A stretch of 34,663 nucleotides of DNA from an uncultured Gammaproteobacteria bacterium. Lineage in GTDB: Bacteria > Pseudomonadota > Gammaproteobacteria > Coxiellales > Coxiellaceae. The position numbers were made by a program, and so were the translations under genes. The stretch lies in contig CACHNP010000019.1 of the NCBI GenBank assembly GCA_902581285.1, positions 1 through 34,663 of the forward strand. The letters are read 5' to 3'. Under the pieces are notes generated by a model that was not told the origin of the DNA, ran no database searches, and was given only the letters and a program-made list of their open reading frames with translations. Below, one piece after another: positions 33,831 through 34,663 of this stretch (position 1 is the stretch's first letter; every line of letters begins with the position of its first letter).

Positions 33831-34049
33831 TTACGATGCATTGTCTGACAGGTTCTTATTTTGCATATCGATTCCACAACACTGCGGTGACTTGATCATG
33901 CCATCACACTGTGGGCATTGTGAAACGTTAACCGTCGTACCGTCATCCAAAGACACAATACTGTGTTTAAGTTCCTCGTTGCATTTTGAACAGCGTAATC
34001 CCGTCACTCCCATGCCGCATTTATTGCACTGATAATTAACCACACTCAT
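33831..34049 (-). CDS. Small zinc-ribbon protein
   Basis: The protein has four CxxC-type cysteine pairs: YQCNKCGMG, LRCSKCNEE, SQCPQCDGM and SPQCCGIDM, which could hold two zinc ions. I choose ATG 34,049 (MSVVNYQCNKCG, 72 residues) because GGTGA sits five bases upstream; 34,061 and 34,052 are alternatives. Similar short proteins of this layout are found in Legionella and Coxiella relatives, with unknown function. A promoter (TTGACT/TATAAC) lies just upstream on the minus strand. Confidence 0.75.
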   Translation of the reverse strand: MSVVNYQCNKCGMGVTGLRCSKCNEELKHSIVSLDDGTTVNVSQCPQCDGMIKSPQCCGIDMQNKNLSDNAS

Positions 34050-34087
34050 CATTTTCACCATGCTTATTTTTAGTTTTTTTCACTCTA

Positions 34088-34115
34088 GTTATAGTACATA
34101 ACAAGGTAAAGTCAA
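34088..34115 (-). promoter_or_regulatory. Promoter of the zinc-ribbon gene
   Basis: On the minus strand, TTGACT (34,110-34,115) and TATAAC (34,088-34,093) are separated by 16 bases. Transcription would start near 34,081, about 30 bases before the chosen start codon. Bases 34,116-34,360 hold no gene that I can support. Confidence 0.6.
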
Positions 34116-34360
34116 ATACGATCTCATTGTTGTGATATAAGTGGTTGTATTTTAGTTTTATTACACGATTTAGTGTCTTGTCACTTAATATCACGCTTGT
34201 TGAGTGTCTTTTTTTGCGTTTTTTATATGATAAATTGGGTTTTTTCGACGAGTTTTTTTAATGTGTACTGTAATTAATTAGTGATTTCATGAATGGAAAA
34301 TGATTCTCAATTCGATTGCCTTCTTATTTTAATAGTGAGCTGACTCGGTTACTCTCAATA

Positions 34361-34388
34361 AAAAAGGGAAGCGTGTGCTTCCCTTTTT
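34361..34388. terminator. Perfect bidirectional rho-independent terminator
   Basis: AAAAAGGGAAGC (34,361-34,372) and GCTTCCCTTTTT (34,377-34,388) form a perfect 12-pair stem around GTGT, with A and T runs on both sides. It lies 45 bases past the stop codon of the minus-strand acidic gene and would end its transcript. Confidence 0.95.
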
Positions 34389-34433
34389 AAAAACTTAAAT
34401 TTGTCTTTAAGTTTATTTATCAAAAAGAACGAC

Positions 34434-34663
34434 TTAGTTGTCTTCTTCTTCTTCAGCTTCTCCTTCTCCTTCTTCTCCTTCTTCTTCTTCGCTTTCGCCT
34501 TCGCGGTCATAGTCGCCAGCTTCTTCTTCTTCTTCTTCTTCTTTTTCTTCTTTTTCAGCTTCGGCCACTACCTTTTCAAATTTTTCTTCTTCTTCAGCTT
34601 CGTCCTCTGCCTCTTTAAATGCTTCTTCTTCTTCTTCTTTGCCGTCGCCAGCTTCTTCGCCTT
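34434..34663 (-). CDS. Glutamate-rich acidic protein, C-terminal part, cut by window edge
   Basis: On the minus strand an open frame runs from the right edge to a TAA at 34,434-34,436, giving at least 75 residues. They are almost entirely Glu with some Ala, Gly, Lys and Asp, as in KEEKEEEEEEEAGDYDREGE followed by SEEEEGEEGEGEAEEEEDN and the stop. Nearly all Glu codons are GAA, so the DNA is a (TTC)n tract on the plus strand. The fold is likely disordered. What lies upstream is not in the window; the tail could belong to a nucleic-acid-related or chaperone-like protein. I do not name it. Confidence 0.75.
   Translation of the reverse strand, partial: GEEAGDGKEEEEEAFKEAEDEAEEEEKFEKVVAEAEKEEKEEEEEEEAGDYDREGESEEEEGEEGEGEAEEEEDN

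Noticed and set aside
34440-34663. (TTC)n tract as a CRISPR-like or plain microsatellite repeat
   Set aside because: There are no spacers, and the minus strand is one open frame ending at a stop followed by a strong terminator, so it is coding.

Overview
The window is AT-rich and reads as a gammaproteobacterial chromosome, most plausibly a host-associated or intracellular member of the Legionellales or a relative. This assignment is an inference. It rests on a Pht-like MFS transporter under threonine attenuation, paired ankyrin-like giant proteins, a lysine-rich coiled-coil protein with nuclear-localisation-like patches, a Legionella/Coxiella-type small zinc-ribbon protein, and an unusually large number of decayed gene fragments.

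Bases 1-11,000 are the end of an O-antigen/surface-polysaccharide locus on the plus strand: PhyH-like dioxygenase, NodB-like deacetylase, sugar formyltransferase, methyltransferase, metallo-beta-lactamase-fold protein, glycosyltransferase, then a wbpV/wbpL/wbpM-like trio (sugar-nucleotide reductase, membrane priming transferase, membrane 4,6-dehydratase). Between these genes lie remnants of a second copy of the same cassette: pieces of the glycosyltransferase, deacetylase, MBL and formyltransferase genes. Bases 11,251-15,078 carry, on the minus strand, lhgO and a two-gene operon making UDP-glucuronate and UDP-galacturonate. Three direct copies of a wbpM 3'-end sequence bracket these genes (R1, R2, R3).

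Bases 15,431-24,110 hold an unrecognised cassette: a polytopic membrane protein and an ankyrin-like protein on the minus strand, and a divergent 514-residue protein. The cassette was duplicated in tandem. One copy lost most of the 514-residue gene and the other lost most of the membrane gene, but both fragments are still visible at the junction near 19,430-19,536. Bases 24,541-27,566 hold three orphan genes, and 27,567-29,274 is a graveyard with a glycosyltransferase pseudogene and an MFS gene fragment.

Bases 29,275-30,573 are a tautomerase and a divergent TetR regulator with a perfect palindrome in front of the regulator. Bases 30,811-32,528 hold the most striking element: one good promoter, then two consecutive threonine-rich leader peptides, each followed by its own rho-independent terminator, then a Pht-like MFS transporter. 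This looks like a tandem ribosome-mediated threonine attenuator controlling an importer instead of a biosynthetic operon. The window ends with a secreted small protein, two small minus-strand genes, a strong bidirectional terminator, and the end of a gene for an extremely glutamate-rich protein.
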